Source: Bos javanicus (lineage: Eukaryota; Chordata; Mammalia; Artiodactyla; Bovidae). From it: DNA of 64,000 nt. The stretch spans positions 101,676,537 through 101,740,536 of the forward strand of contig NC_083868.1 in assembly GCF_032452875.1 (NCBI RefSeq), written 5' to 3'. A program made the translations under genes and the position numbers. The notes under the pieces were generated by a model. It saw only the letters and a list, made by a program, of their open reading frames with translations. It ran no database searches and was not told the origin of the DNA. This document shows positions 33,646 through 45,395 of the stretch, piece after piece. Position 1 is the first letter of the stretch; the number at the start of each line of letters is the position of its first letter.

Positions 33646-33812
33646 CAGACTGAGTCCCACCCAGATCTCTGTGTTTCATAAGGAATTTCAGGTTCCTGTG
33701 ACAAAGGGTTATGTTTTTCATACTTCAAATCTCTTCAAATCTATGCAATGAATTTTTAAAATAACATTTATTTGGAACTTAATTCCTGGAAATCATTCAA
33801 GAATACAAACAA

Positions 33813-34045
33813 TTTTCCTTCTACTAACCCTGGGGTTCTTCATTTCTTCCTTTTCTAGTTGCTTTAGGTGTAGAGTTAGGTTATTTATTTGACTTTTTTC
33901 TTGTTTCTTGAGGTGTGACTGTATTGCTATGAACTTTCCCCTTAGGACTGCTTTTACCGTGTCCCACAGGTTTTGGGTTGTTGTGTTTTCATTTTCATTC
34001 ATTTCTATGCAAATTTTGATTTCTTTTTTGATTTCTTCTGTGTTT
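33813..34045 (-). mobile_element. L1 segment 1 of a four-part insertion: ORF2 endonuclease end
   Basis: This is the reverse complement of the ORF2 stretch after the endonuclease domain (minus-strand reading TTTQNLWDTVKAVLRGKFIA). It matches 5110-5330 almost base for base. It abuts TSD copy 1 (GAATACAAACAA, 33801-33812). Confidence 0.85.
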
Positions 34046-34650
34046 TTTTTAAATTTTATTTTATTTTTAAACTTTACATAATTGTATTAGTTTTGCCAAA
34101 TATCAAAATGAATCAGCCACAGGTATACATGTGTTCCCCATCCTGAACCCTCCTCCCTCCCCATACCATCCCTCTGGGTCGTCCCAGTGCACTAGCCCCA
34201 AGCATCCAGTATCGTGCATCGAACCTGGACTGGCATCTCATTTCATACATGATATTTTACATGTTTCAGTGCCGTTCTCCCAAATCTTCTCACCCTCTCC
34301 CTCTCCCACAGAGTCCATAACACTGTTCTATACATCAGTGTCTCTTTTGCTGTCTAGTACACAGGGTTATTGTTACCATCTTTCTAAATTCCATATATAT
34401 GCGTTAGTATACTGTATTGGTGTTTTTCCTTCTGGCTTACTTCACTCTGTACAATAGGCTCCAGTTTCATCCACCTCATTAGAACTGATTCAAATGTATT
34501 CTTTTTAATGGCCGAGTAATACTCCATTGTGTATATGTACCATAACTTTCTTATCCATTCATCTGCTGATGGACATCTAGGTTGCTTCCATGTCCTGGCT
34601 ATTACAAACAGTGCTGCGATGAACATTGGGGTACACGTGTCTCTTTCTCT
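34046..34650 (-). mobile_element. L1 segment 2: 3' end, minus orientation
   Basis: It starts with a T run (the poly(A) complement), then actttacataattgtattag, gaatcagccacaggtataca, the ORF2 C-terminus (minus-strand DEWIRKLWYIYTMEYYSAIK) and gaacattggggtacacgtg. It is close to consensus, so it is recent. Confidence 0.9.
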
Positions 34651-34980
34651 TCTACAGATGGCTAACAAACACATGAAAAGATGCTCAACATCACTCATTA
34701 TCAGAGAAATGCAAATCAAAACCACTATGAGGTACCATTTCACACCAGTCAGAATGGCTGTGATTTGTTGGTTATTCAGCAGTGTGTTGTTCAGCCAAGG
34801 GATGGTATGGGGAGGGAGGAGGGAGGAGGGTTCAGGATGGGGAACACATGTATACCTGTGGCAGATTCATTTTGATATTTGGCAAAACTAATACAATTAT
34901 GTAAAGTTTAAAAATAAAATAAAATTTAAAAAAATAAATAAAATTTAAAAAAAATAAAAAAATAATAATAATAAAAAAAA
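34651..34980 (+). mobile_element. L1 segments 3 and 4: ORF2 end joined to 3' UTR and tail, plus orientation
   Basis: Segment 3 (about 34651-34760) is tacagatggctaacaaacac to cagtcagaatggctg. It jumps to segment 4 (cagccaagggatggtatggg to an A/T-rich tail). TSD copy 2, GAATACAAACAA (34981-34992), follows the tail. The ORF2 end and most of the 3' UTR between the two are deleted. Confidence 0.88.
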
Positions 34981-34992
34981 GAATACAAACAA

Positions 34993-36824
34993 AGCTGCCT
35001 TGTTCATAGTTTTTGGTACCTAAATTTATGGACCCTAGACCACATTTTTTGAATATTTGTGGATCTCTGGGACATAAGCTTGCTAGAATATTTTACTAAT
35101 TGAACAGATATTGGTGTATAATTCCATTCCCACCAGTTTTCTGGTTTCTAATAATCTGAACAAGTTCCTTTTATCTATGCAAGAAGTTTACACTTCTTTT
35201 TCTTTCTGGTGCTAAGAAATTAATAACTATGGCATCATGTAATATTGAACATGAAAATATAAATTTCCATAAAATTCACTGGAATTAGAAGAAACATTTC
35301 TACTTTTTCTTAGCCTGAAGAAAGCCATAACAAACTATATCTACCAGTGAATCTTGAGTTGCTGTTTTCTCTCCTAGTTCAAAAGCAATTTATTATGCCA
35401 TGATTGAAATAGCCATTAGTAACCTAGGAAATTTAAATAAGAGCTACAAGAATTGATATAAATTCACCAAGCTGCAGTGCAATGTAGAAAAGTTTTAAAT
35501 ATACTCAGCACGAAGAGTAGTGCACATGCTAACTTAGAGAAAGTAGTATACTGAAGTAGTACTATCTACAAAGAGATGTACTATATAACTTTTAAGATGA
35601 ACAAGAAAGGAATGCCAGTGTACAAATTAGATAGAAAGACAAGTTTTACATCAACTTACTGATATCAAACAGCTTTTCTTTACAGACTCAGACGAGGAAT
35701 GGGATCTGTTCTCTTGCTTTAGTCAAGGATCTTGACTAATACACCATTGTTCAAGATGTTCTGCAAATCATAATACTAATATTTGTTTTCTGTGGGATTG
35801 TTTTCCTCTTTCTCTCCAGAGTCTTAAAAGCTTCTGAGCAGCGCCCATTGGCCAGAGAATTTAAATTTAATTACAAAGACAAAAGTTATAAGGAGTACTA
35901 ATGGCATCCATCACCAATGAATCTTGGACCACAACCAATGAATGGTATCAATCTAGAATTCTGAACAAATCTACATGTGGTCAAATTATAAGATTCAATT
36001 TCCCTCCTGAACAAGAGGCAGGACCACGAGGCCCCTTGAAAGCCTACATTTTTTCCATTTTTAGCCTTGTATGACATTAAGACATACCTTTATTTGCTCC
36101 CATCCTTATGGGTAGCTCCTAATGACTACCATCCATCTTGCTGAAAACACATTGCACAAACAACTGTTGTTAAAGTATTATACAAGAATAAATTTTCTGT
36201 CTTCCAAGAAGTAAATTCAATCAGATCTTCTGCAAAGTAGGTAAACAGTTATTTCTTCTTGCTTAAGCTCTATAAAACTTCACCTATCTTCTCTAATTCA
36301 GAGCTTTCCTCTGGAATGACACTCAGATAACAGCATGTTAAAAGAAGCTTACAGTGTTCTCGCTTATTTATTCATTTTCTAAAGAAATAGCTGATGTCTT
36401 ATAAATATTAATCTTTTCAATCCATGATCATGGTATATCCCTCTATTTAACCTCAGTTTGCAATTTATCCTGAAAAAGATGAATTCACTTAGGGTTCTTT
36501 ACTAAGTATTTCATTGTTTATGCTATTGTAAATGTTATTTTATTTTCAATTTATTTTCAGTTTATTTTTCACTGCAGTATAGAAAAATAATTGATTTTTA
36601 AAATGTTTATTTTTGTATTGAAACCCTTTGCTCTCTCTCTCAATGTGATTTTTCAGCATGTTCTCCTTCAGCCTGCTAGATTCAGGATACTCAGACTTTT
36701 CACATATCAGCTCAGAGTTCTCAAGGCACTTTTCCTGGCAGGGAGATTAATGTGGAAAATCTAGTCTTTCTGTTATACCTCAATATGCATATAGTGTCAC
36801 TTCTACTATAATTTTTTGATCATT
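34993..36824. other. Unassigned sequence containing the source of two local copies
   Basis: No gene or repeat family was recognised. 35396-35476 and 35497-35543 recur at 37914-37994 (direct) and 38320-38366 (inverted). Here they lie 20 bp apart in contiguous sequence, which makes this the likelier source. Confidence 0.5.
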
Positions 36825-37258
36825 ATGCTAGTTTCTTAGGTCTGCCATAACAAAGCATCACAAACTGGGAGCTTAAAACAATAGAACTTTGTTGTCTTAC
36901 AGTTCTAGAGGCTGGAAGGCAAAAATTAACATGTCAGCAGGGTCATTCTCCTTCTGAAAATGAAATCTTTTCCTTGCCTCTTCTTAGCTTCTGGTGGTTC
37001 TCTCCCACTTTTTAGAATTCCTTGTCTTGTAGACACATCTCTTCAATCCTCTATCTTCACACAGTGTTTTCCTTATTTGTCTCTGCCTTCCTATGACTAT
37101 CTTCTTTCAAGGACACCAGTCAAATTAGGGATCCACCCTACTCCAGCATGACTTCATTTTAACCAATTACATCTTCAGTGACTGTTTTTTAATACGGTCA
37201 CCTTCTGAGATACTAGGGGTTAACTTTTTAATTTTTTCTTTTTTGGGGGGAAGGTGAC
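36825..37258 (-). repeat. MLT1-type LTR (ERVL-MaLR)
   Basis: ctagtttcttaggtctgcc, taacaaagcatcacaaactg, acagttctagaggctggaa, gcttctggtggttctctc and aaggacaccagtcaaattag form the reverse complement of an MLT1 A/B-like LTR. Ancient, no internal region. Confidence 0.8.
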
Positions 37259-37913
37259 AGAGGAAGGGAAGACAGTTCAACTCAGAAGAGTTGTATTAGT
37301 TACAAACATGTACTTTAAGTCAAGAAGGGATTAGACTCCACTTCTTAATGGAGAAATGGCAAATATATTGAAAGAAGAAAATGTAAGATATTGACTTTAA
37401 TTTAGGAAGATACACTCTGCCACAATATTTATCTCCAGGCCTTTGATACTTGAAATCCTCCATTCTGAATAACTTTAATTATGTGTTAAGTAATATTTTA
37501 TGCCTGCTTCTAAAACTTTAAATAGGTAATTATCTTTTTATTTACTCTTTAATATAAAATGATGTAATATAAGCTTCTAAAAATCTAATATTTACTACTA
37601 AAAAGTTTCTATAGCTATTGATTGCTTCATTGGCTTTCTGGTATTTAGGTTTTTAGTCTTTTTAAAAAATTCAGACACCTGTATGACTTTTGTCTCTATT
37701 ATTAAGCTGTATTTGTTTATGTCAGAAACAAAGAGGATATTTTTAATAGTAAAAAATTTTTAAATCCAAGTTTAATAAGTTTATTTTATCAACTGTGTCT
37801 GATATTTTGATCTTTAAATAAGATTTTTTTCTGACATCTGGGATTTTTAATATTTTTTTCCTGATGTCACTTTGATTTGATTGGGACTTATTTGATTTTG
37901 ATTTTACTTTGAT
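37259..37913. other. Unassigned AT-rich sequence
   Basis: No gene or repeat was recognised. Confidence 0.4.
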
Positions 37914-38366
37914 TGCCATGATTGAAATAGCCATTAGTAACCTAGGAAACTTAAATAAGAGCTACAAGAATTGATATAAATTCACCAAGCTGCATGTAGT
38001 GGGAACACTTAAGTTCCACTCTCTAAGCAAATTTCAAGTATACAACACAGTATTATAAATTATAGAAATTGTGATATACATTATGTAATAAGAATTTATT
38101 CAATTTATAACTAAAATTTGTACCTTCTGTGCAATATTTTTCCATTTCTCCCACCCCACCCCTAGACCCTGGCAACCATCATTCTACTCTCTGTTCCTAT
38201 GTTTCAACTTTTTTAGATTCCACATAGAATGAGTTAATATAGTGTTTGTCTTTCTGTATGTGGTTTATTTCATTTAGCTTAGTGTTCTTCAGTTTTCTTG
38301 ATGCTGTCACAAATGTCTGCTTTCTCTAAGTTAGCATGTGCACTACTCTTTGTGTTGAGTATATTT
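37914..38366. repeat. Patchwork block: local copy, L1 segment, inverted local copy
   Basis: 37914-37994 repeats 35396-35476 directly (81 bp, one mismatch). 37995-38314 is minus-strand L1 closely matching 56940-57250. After about 5 extra bases, 38320-38366 is the inverse of 35497-35543 (47 bp, two mismatches). The three parts adjoin with little or no other sequence. Confidence 0.85.
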
Positions 38367-40984
38367 TGTTCATTGTATGTATGTTGTTTGCTTTATTCTT
38401 TTTATGACCTCTACAAAATAGTAAGTTGTTAGAATTGTGCTGCCATTAACGTTTCCAAAATTCACTATGACAGCCAGTACTCACAGTAGTTTTTTTCCTA
38501 TGATAAGCAATTTAAAAATTCTTATTGAATATTTCTCTGACGAATGCCTAACTTATATAGAGTATTATACATGAAGGCAGAGATTACATTGTCTTCTTCT
38601 GTATCATGCCACCTTTAAATACTCAAGAAAAACTGTTCAAATAAGCTATGATTTTTATAATTCATATTTTTTTCACAGTTAGCTTTCCCTTTGTCTTGAA
38701 TCATATATTAAATAGGTATAACAAAATGCATAGAATATGTAATAATTTATGATAAAAAGACAAATGCCAAGTTTTATTTATTTAATCTTAACCATTACAC
38801 AGTTTATGTCATAAGTAATTCTTTCAGCTATTCAATCATCTACACTTACATTTTTTAACACAAGTTCAGAGCCCTCAGAAAGGTTTCTGCTCAGTTTAGT
38901 CATTTTATCCTATTTTTACTTACACTATTTATTTTATTATCCCATTGTTCTTTTGGCCTCTATACCCTTATTTTACATTTATGAGTTCCTTTCTTCCACA
39001 ATAAGTTTTAAATATTCTACTACCATAAATAGTCTGTTGTACCTAATGGCTCTAAACCATTGCTGCCTTATTTAACAACTTTTCCATTACCCTTTAGGCA
39101 TATCCTCATTGCTTCTAATCTAAATGGTACTATTGTTTCCATCAATTTTCCCCTTAATTTCTAAGCAGTCTATCCTGAATAGAAGTCCTCCAATTTGCTG
39201 CTGTTTTGTTTTTCATCCTGGAGATTAAATACAATTTTATGTTAAATACAGTAAAAAGATATAAAAGATAAATAAAAGATAATAATTAATACTTAGAGAA
39301 AGCCATGCAAGTACAATTATTGTGTGGGATAAAATATTTTTCTTTAAATATTGGCCACTTTCTTTGTTTGTATTAGTAAAACATCTTCAACCAATTAATA
39401 AGTATTTGTGTGTCAAGTCCTCTGTTATACACTGTTGGGGAAATATAATTAAAAACAAAATTTCCTCCCAACCCAGAAAAAATGTCCCATGAAGGCAGAA
39501 AGAAGAGACCGAAAACAGTTTTGTTTTAAATAAGCACTGAAACAGTGCTATGCACATCACAGGCAATCTGCTAAGATATTGATAAAAGGAGAATTCTCAC
39601 TTTTTTATAGTCAGGTAGATGGAAAAGCATTGAATACATGTTCTCAAGATAAATAATCACTGGTCCTCAAGTAAGGAGAATTGACACACTTGTTACATAT
39701 AGTTGATCCTAAATTCTTCTGGAAATCAGATGATCTTTGTGTTGGGTAATTTATCCAAAAAAAAAAAAAAAGAAGGAAAAAAAAACCACATATCATTATG
39801 GCAGGCAGAAATTTTGGAGCAAAGAGCTCGCTGAAGTTAGTTTACTACCCTTCCATAGGAACTGAGAGATAGGAAATAATTACTTTACAGAAATGGATTC
39901 TAGGTCCTTGAAACAAGACATTACTGTTTTATAACACTGACAAGAAGCTTATTTAGGCTTCAAAATGATTTCATACATCTTCAAGGGACAGAGAAAGAAT
40001 TTACAACTGTAACTTTTTTGTTGTTTTTAATGTAATTCTCTAAAATAATAGGGGCAGTGAAAGGAGTATCTTTTCCTTTCAATACCAGGGATTCTATTTT
40101 TTTCCTCTGATTTATATTTACCTTTACAACACTCTGGGTTGTAAAGTTGTATTGTTCTTGAATATATGTTAGTTAACTTACGAAGATGCCTTTAAAAAGA
40201 TTTTCACACATACACACACACACATGCACACACACACTCAAGTAGCTAGGTGCTAGGAGGTTTTGATCTCCATTTCTGACTTTTTTACCTCTTTAGATGT
40301 CATTTATATATTTTACTTAGTGATGTTTTATTGATATAAAAGCAATTTAAAATGTACTGTTCTTAATTTTTGCAATTCTGTTCAACAAATAATTGGAGTG
40401 TTTCTTTGTACAAAAGATTGTTCTAGATGGTATAATCATGATACAATTCTTGCTGCTGTTCTCTAAAGTATCATACATTCTTCTAAAGCTTAAAATATAT
40501 ATATTTTAAATCTCATACATGCACATAAAGCCTATTTTAAAGTTAGAAACCTAAATAAATGATCCTCTCAAGAATCTCTGAATAACTGTAACATCATCTT
40601 ATTAATGCATTTATCAGACAAGAGTCAATTTGTCTTCTATGAGAGCAGTTTAATATTTGCCCTTTTCAGTTTTTCCTTTTCCTTTAGTGACAGTATGCTT
40701 TTTCAGTGACGACTAACAGTCAATGCCATTGCTACTTCTAGATAAATTTAGAACATCTGATGTAAAGTCACTCACTACAAAGGACATTCATTCTGATTCT
40801 GACAATGCTTATATTGTAAGCCCTTCATTTCCTCTCTAATATCTTGCAGGATACAGACAACTCATATGACATGTGCATATTTATTGACAATCTTTTACTG
40901 TAGCTTAGGATGTTTTTATTAATAAATAGATTGAGTTATATAATTCAGATTCTCCATTTGGTAATTATATTCAACTATCCTAAT
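38367..40984. other. Unassigned sequence with (CA)n and A-rich runs
   Basis: No gene or named repeat was recognised in 2.6 kb. An interrupted CA microsatellite lies at about 40206-40241 and an A-rich run at about 39759-39787. Confidence 0.4.
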
Positions 40985-40985
40985 T

Positions 40986-41210
40986 ATGGGTTTCCCAGGT
41001 GGCTCATTGGGTAAATAATCTGCATGCAATGTAGGAGATTCAGGAGACGCAGGCTTGATCCCTGGGTGAGGAAGATCCCCTGGAGGAGGGCATGGCAACC
41101 CACTCCAGTAATCTTGCCTGATAATCCCATGGACAGAGGAGCCTGGTAGGCCACAGTCCATGGGGTCGCAAAGAGTTGGACACAACTGAGACGCATGCAT
41201 ACACATACAC
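40986..41210 (+). mobile_element. Bov-tA SINE
   Basis: Head gggtttcccaggtggctcat, body ggcatggcaacccactccag and ggggtcgcaaagagttggac, ending in a CA-containing tail. Confidence 0.94.
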
Positions 41211-41595
41211 ATATTCTAAGTTTAATTCTGGTATACAATTTCCTTCTTTCATTTTCTCATCTCACCTCTTTTTCTTCTCTCCCTATTTCACACTTCCCTT
41301 TTACTCGCTAAACACTTAAAAACAGTCTTTAATGCACCAGTGGAAAATAAAAGTTTTCCATGGGCTATTTTTTAGTAATATGAAGATTGTTTCAGTGTTT
41401 GAAATCCTATTTTGTACTCTATTGTCTTAGTTTAGCCTTTCAGCATTACTTTCTTCTGAAATTTAATTGGATTCCATATTCTTCATGTAATCATAAAATA
41501 TTTGTTACTTATTACTTAATATTAACTATGTTTGTTTATTTAATTATAAATTAAATTATATTTAATTATAAATTAAATAAACATATTATTTTATG
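41211..41595. other. Unassigned, ending in an AT palindrome
   Basis: Unrecognised sequence. 41533-41582 is a near-perfect AT-only inverted repeat built from tttaattataaattaaat units, directly before BovB copy 7. Confidence 0.5.
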
Positions 41596-42632
41596 TGGAT
41601 CACAATAAACTGTGGAAAATTCTGAAAGAGATGGGAATTACAGACCACCTGACCTGCCTCTTGAGAAATCTGTATGTAGGTCAGGAAGCAACAGTTAGAA
41701 CTGTACATGGAACAACAGATTGGTTCCAAATAGGAAAAGGAGTACGTCAAGGCTGTATATTGTCACCCTGCTTATTTAACTTATATGCAGAGTACATCAT
41801 GAGAAAAGCTGGACTGGAAGAAGCACAAGTTGGAATCAAGATTGCCAAGAGAAATATCAATAACCTCAGATATGCAGATGACACCATTCTTATGGCAGAA
41901 AGTGAAGAGTAAAAAGTAAAAAGCCTCTTGATGAAGGTGAAAGTGGAGAGTGAAAAAGTTGGCTTAACGCTCAACATTCAGAAAACGAAGATCATGGCAT
42001 CTGGCCCCATCACTTCATGGGAAATAGATGGGGAAATAGTGGAAACAGTGTCAGACTTTATTTTTTGGGGCTCCAAAATCACTGCAGATGGTGACTGCAG
42101 CCATGAAATTAAAAGACGCTTACTCCTTGTAAGGAAAGTTATGACCAACCTAGATAGCATATTCAAAAGCAGAGACATTATTTTGCCAACAAAGTTCCGT
42201 CTAGTCAAGGCTATGGTTTTTTCAGTGGTCGTGTATGGATGTGAGAGTTGGACTGTGAAGAAAACTGAGCACCGAAGAATTGATGCTTTTGAACTGTGGT
42301 GTTGGAGAAGACTCTTGAGAGTCCCTTGGACTGCAAGGAGATCCAACCAGTCCATTCTAAAGGAGATCAGCCCTGGAATTTCTTTGGAAGGAATGATGCT
42401 AAAGTTGAAACTCCAGTACTTTGGCCACCTCATGTGAAGAGTTGACTCATTGGAAAAGACTCTGATGCTGGGAAGGATTGGGGGCAGGAGGAGAAGGGAA
42501 GGACAGAGGATGAGATGGCTGGATGGCATCACTGACTCGATGGACGTGAGTCTGAGTGAACTCCGGGAGTTGGTGATGGACAGGGAGGCCTGGCATGCTG
42601 TAGTTCATGGGGTTGCAAAGAGTCAGACATGA
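41595..42632 (+). pseudogene. BovB reverse transcriptase C-half, one frame with two stops
   Basis: One reading frame runs the whole length with only two in-frame stops. It begins MDHNKLWKILKEMG, then FQIGKGVRQGCILSPCLFN, then the catalytic box YADDTILM. TAA at 41910-41912 lies in a 3-bp expansion. The frame then resumes with the KTKIMASGP and YGCESWTVKKTEH motifs. TGA at 42435-42437 replaces a CGA seen in related copies, a CpG-type transition. The end is RELVMDREAWHAVVHGVAK. The endonuclease and RT N-terminus are absent. Confidence 0.88.
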
Positions 42633-42653
42633 CTGAGCGACTGAACTGAACTG
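41596..42653 (+). mobile_element. BovB LINE, 5'-truncated, copy 7
   Basis: It starts tgtggatcacaataaactgt and ends ctgaactgaactgattattc. ATTATT stands near both ends, a weak TSD. It is the best-preserved BovB in the window. Confidence 0.94.
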
Positions 42654-42967
42654 ATTATTCCATACAAATTATTGCATAAAGTTATTTATCTTACAAAAAA
42701 GGGTCCCTTTGGGTGGAACTGGCAATATTGTGATAACAGTGGAACTGGTTACAGTAAACATTCCACTAATTAAGATTTAAAGGATAGCATTGAAAACCTT
42801 TAAAGATGTATTAGAAATTCTAATATTTAAAGACAGTAGATCCTAGAATTCTCAAGTGATTTATAAAAGGATTCAGTTTATTATGTAAACATTAGGGCAA
42901 AACATAATTTTTTAAAAATAGCAAGTTTCAAATCAGTTTAAATTTTTCCAACTATTTTGCTTTTGTT
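42654..42967. other. Unassigned spacer between opposed BovB copies
   Basis: No gene or repeat was recognised. It separates BovB copies 7 (+) and 8 (-). Confidence 0.4.
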
Positions 42968-43490
42968 CAGTCACTCAATTGTGTACAACTCTTTGTGACC
43001 CCATGGACTGCAGCATGCCAGGCTTCCCTGTTCTTCAGTATCTCCCAGAGATTGCTCAGACTCATGTCCAACTGATCGGTGGTATCATCCAGTCATCTTG
43101 TCCTCTGTCATCCCTTTCTCCTCCCACCTTCAATCTTTCCCAGCATCAAGGTCTTGTCCAATGAAAACAACTTAGCACTTGTCCTTTCCTTGTTAAGAAA
43201 GCAACCTATTCATATTAGTGCAAGCTATTATTTCATAAAGGATCTGTGCATCGTGTGGGCAAAGTATTGGAGCTTCAGCTTCAGCTTCAGCATCAGTCCT
43301 TACAATGACTATTCAGGACTGATTTCCTTTAAGATTGTCTACTTTGATCTCCTTGCAGTCCAAGGGACTGTCAAGAGTCTTCTCCACCACCACAGCTTGA
43401 AAACATCAATTCTTCAGTGCTCAGCCTTCTTTATGGTCCAACTCTCACAATAATACATGACTACTGGAAAAACCATTGCTTTGACTATAG
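42968..43490 (-). mobile_element. BovB 3' fragment, copy 8, with an 81-bp foreign insert
   Basis: BovB 3' end from tcagtcactcaattgtgtac to ggaaaaaccattgctttgac. At 43166-43246 an 81-bp stretch replaces about 9 bp of BovB (gtcaactct in related copies). That insert is the inverse of 46166-46245. Confidence 0.9.
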
Positions 43491-44122
43491 CTATAGTGCT
43501 AATAGTTTTACAAATCCTTGGCTACAGTAAGTTGTTTCATTATTCTGAAAGAAAGTAGTAGCATACTACAAAACAAAACAAATTATCAATGTATCTAAAA
43601 TCAACCTCTCTGAAGCAATTAATTCCGAGGAGATTATAGATTTTTTTTTAAGTTAAGTGAATCATTCAACTGCCAGAAGACATTTGCCGATAATCAATAT
43701 AGACGCCTATGAAGTGTTATTCTCTCCTCCATTTAGAGGCAAGTTAGGCAGAAAAGGGTAGATGCTGAATAATAAGATTAAAAATTTATGATGAAAAACT
43801 CTCATATTATCCAATACCCTTAACCTAATCCCTCTTAGTAAAAAGTCATACATTTTATCAACCATCAAAATGTCTCCTTCTCTGGGATTTATTGTCATAG
43901 CAGTTAAAAAAAAAATGTGTTTCCTCTGTCACCTGATATTTGAAGTTCTTGCTTTAGTTCACTTCAGACTTACAAGACAAAGTTCAAATTCCACTGTGTT
44001 TAAGATAATTGATTCTACAGGATAAAAATAATTACTTGTATATGACAAAACCATGTTATTTACCTATGTGATATTATTAATATCAGGGAAGTTTCCCAAA
44101 TTTCTACACACGCAGCAGCAGA
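43491..44122. other. Unassigned sequence
   Basis: No gene or repeat was recognised. Confidence 0.4.
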
Positions 44123-44318
44123 GGCAATGCTTTCCAAATTTTGACTTTCATTGGAACCATCTGAAGGACTTATTAAAACACAAAATCCTGGGCCCCACTT
44201 GGAATCTGAAAGTCAGTTGGTCTGTATTGCCTTGTCAGCTGCAAGGCAAGTATTGCATTTCAGACAAGTTTTCAGGTGATGTTATCTATGCTGCTGGTCT
44301 AGAAGTCACTCTTTGAAA
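44123..44318 (+). repeat. MER5A (hAT-Charlie) DNA transposon
   Basis: gctttccaaattttgacttt, acttattaaaacacaaaatc, ctgggccccactt, tttcaggtgatgttatctat and gctgctggtctagaagtcac match MER5A in order. Confidence 0.85.
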
Positions 44319-44490
44319 GTCACTATATTAAAAAAATTAGGTGACTTATCTTAAAGTATCATTTGCATACTAAGTTCAGTGCTCTTAATTAGATGTTAAA
44401 GTTTTTATAAAGACAATTTCATTCATATTTACATGAGAAAATGTCAAATATCTATGCCAATTGTTTTTTTAATTTGAAGTGACTTTGAGG

Positions 44491-44855
44491 GGTGTTGGAG
44501 AAGACTCATGAGAGTCCCCTGGAATGCAAGGAGATCCAACCAGTCCATCCTAAAGGAGATCAGTCCTGGGTGTTCATTGGAAGGACTGATGCTAAAGCTG
44601 AAACTCCAATCCTTTGGCCATATGATGTGAAGAGTTGACTCACTGGAAAAGATCTTGATGTTGGGAGGGATTGGGGGCAGGAGGAGAAGGGGGCGACAGA
44701 GGATGAGATGGCTGGATGGCATCACCAGCTTAATGGACATGAGTTTGAGTAGACTCCAGGAGTTGGTGATGGACAGGGAAGCCTGGCATGCCGCGATTCA
44801 TGGGGTTGCAAAGAGTCAGACAAGACTGAGCGACTGAACTGAACTGAACTGAACT
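44491..44855 (+). mobile_element. BovB 3' end fragment, copy 9
   Basis: Starts ggtgttggagaagactcatg and ends in four ctgaa units. The C-terminal RQRMRWLDGITSLMDM frame is still open for 60 codons. It is 5'-truncated to 365 bp. Confidence 0.94.
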
Positions 44856-44948
44856 GGGGGAATTATAGAAACAATGTGGGAAATGAAGCCTGCTTTGGGG
44901 CTTCATTTGGATCAACACTATATTTTTAGAGTGGTAGCTTTATGGTAC

Positions 44949-45173
44949 GTGCCTCCTAAGTTGTTTTAGTCATGTCCGACTCTGTGTGATCCTATGGACT
45001 GGAGCCTGCCAGGCTCCTCTGTCCATGGGATTCTCCAGGCAAGAATACTAGAGTGGGTTCCTGTGCCCACCTCCAGGGAATGTTCCCCCCCTTGGGATCA
45101 AACCCATGTTTCTTGCATCTACCTGCATTGACAAGTGTGTTCTTTGCCATTAGCACCATCTGGGAAACCCTTC
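44949..45173 (-). mobile_element. Bov-tA SINE
   Basis: ttttagtcatgtccgactct, gattctccaggcaagaatac and head catctgggaaaccc. TSD ATGGTAC lies at 44942-44948 and 45174-45180. Confidence 0.93.
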
Positions 45174-45395
45174 ATGGTACTAAGGTTTATTTAAAAGCAA
45201 TCTTGTTTTATGAAATTAATGGATATAATATTAAAGGAAGGGAAGACTGTAAGAGTTTAGTAAACAAAATAGTTCTTACTGTTATAGAGCTCTTAAATCC
45301 TGAAAGAAAACTATCAACATATTCCTTACCTTTGTCTCTATTATGATTTATTTTTCTTGCTTTTGCCAAGAGAAAATAGACTCTGAATTTGATAG

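Noticed and set aside
35396..38366. Direct repeats at 35.4 and 37.9 kb as a CRISPR-like or attachment-site array
   Set aside because: Only two copies, 2.5 kb apart, in mammalian DNA. A repair- or duplication-based origin fits better.
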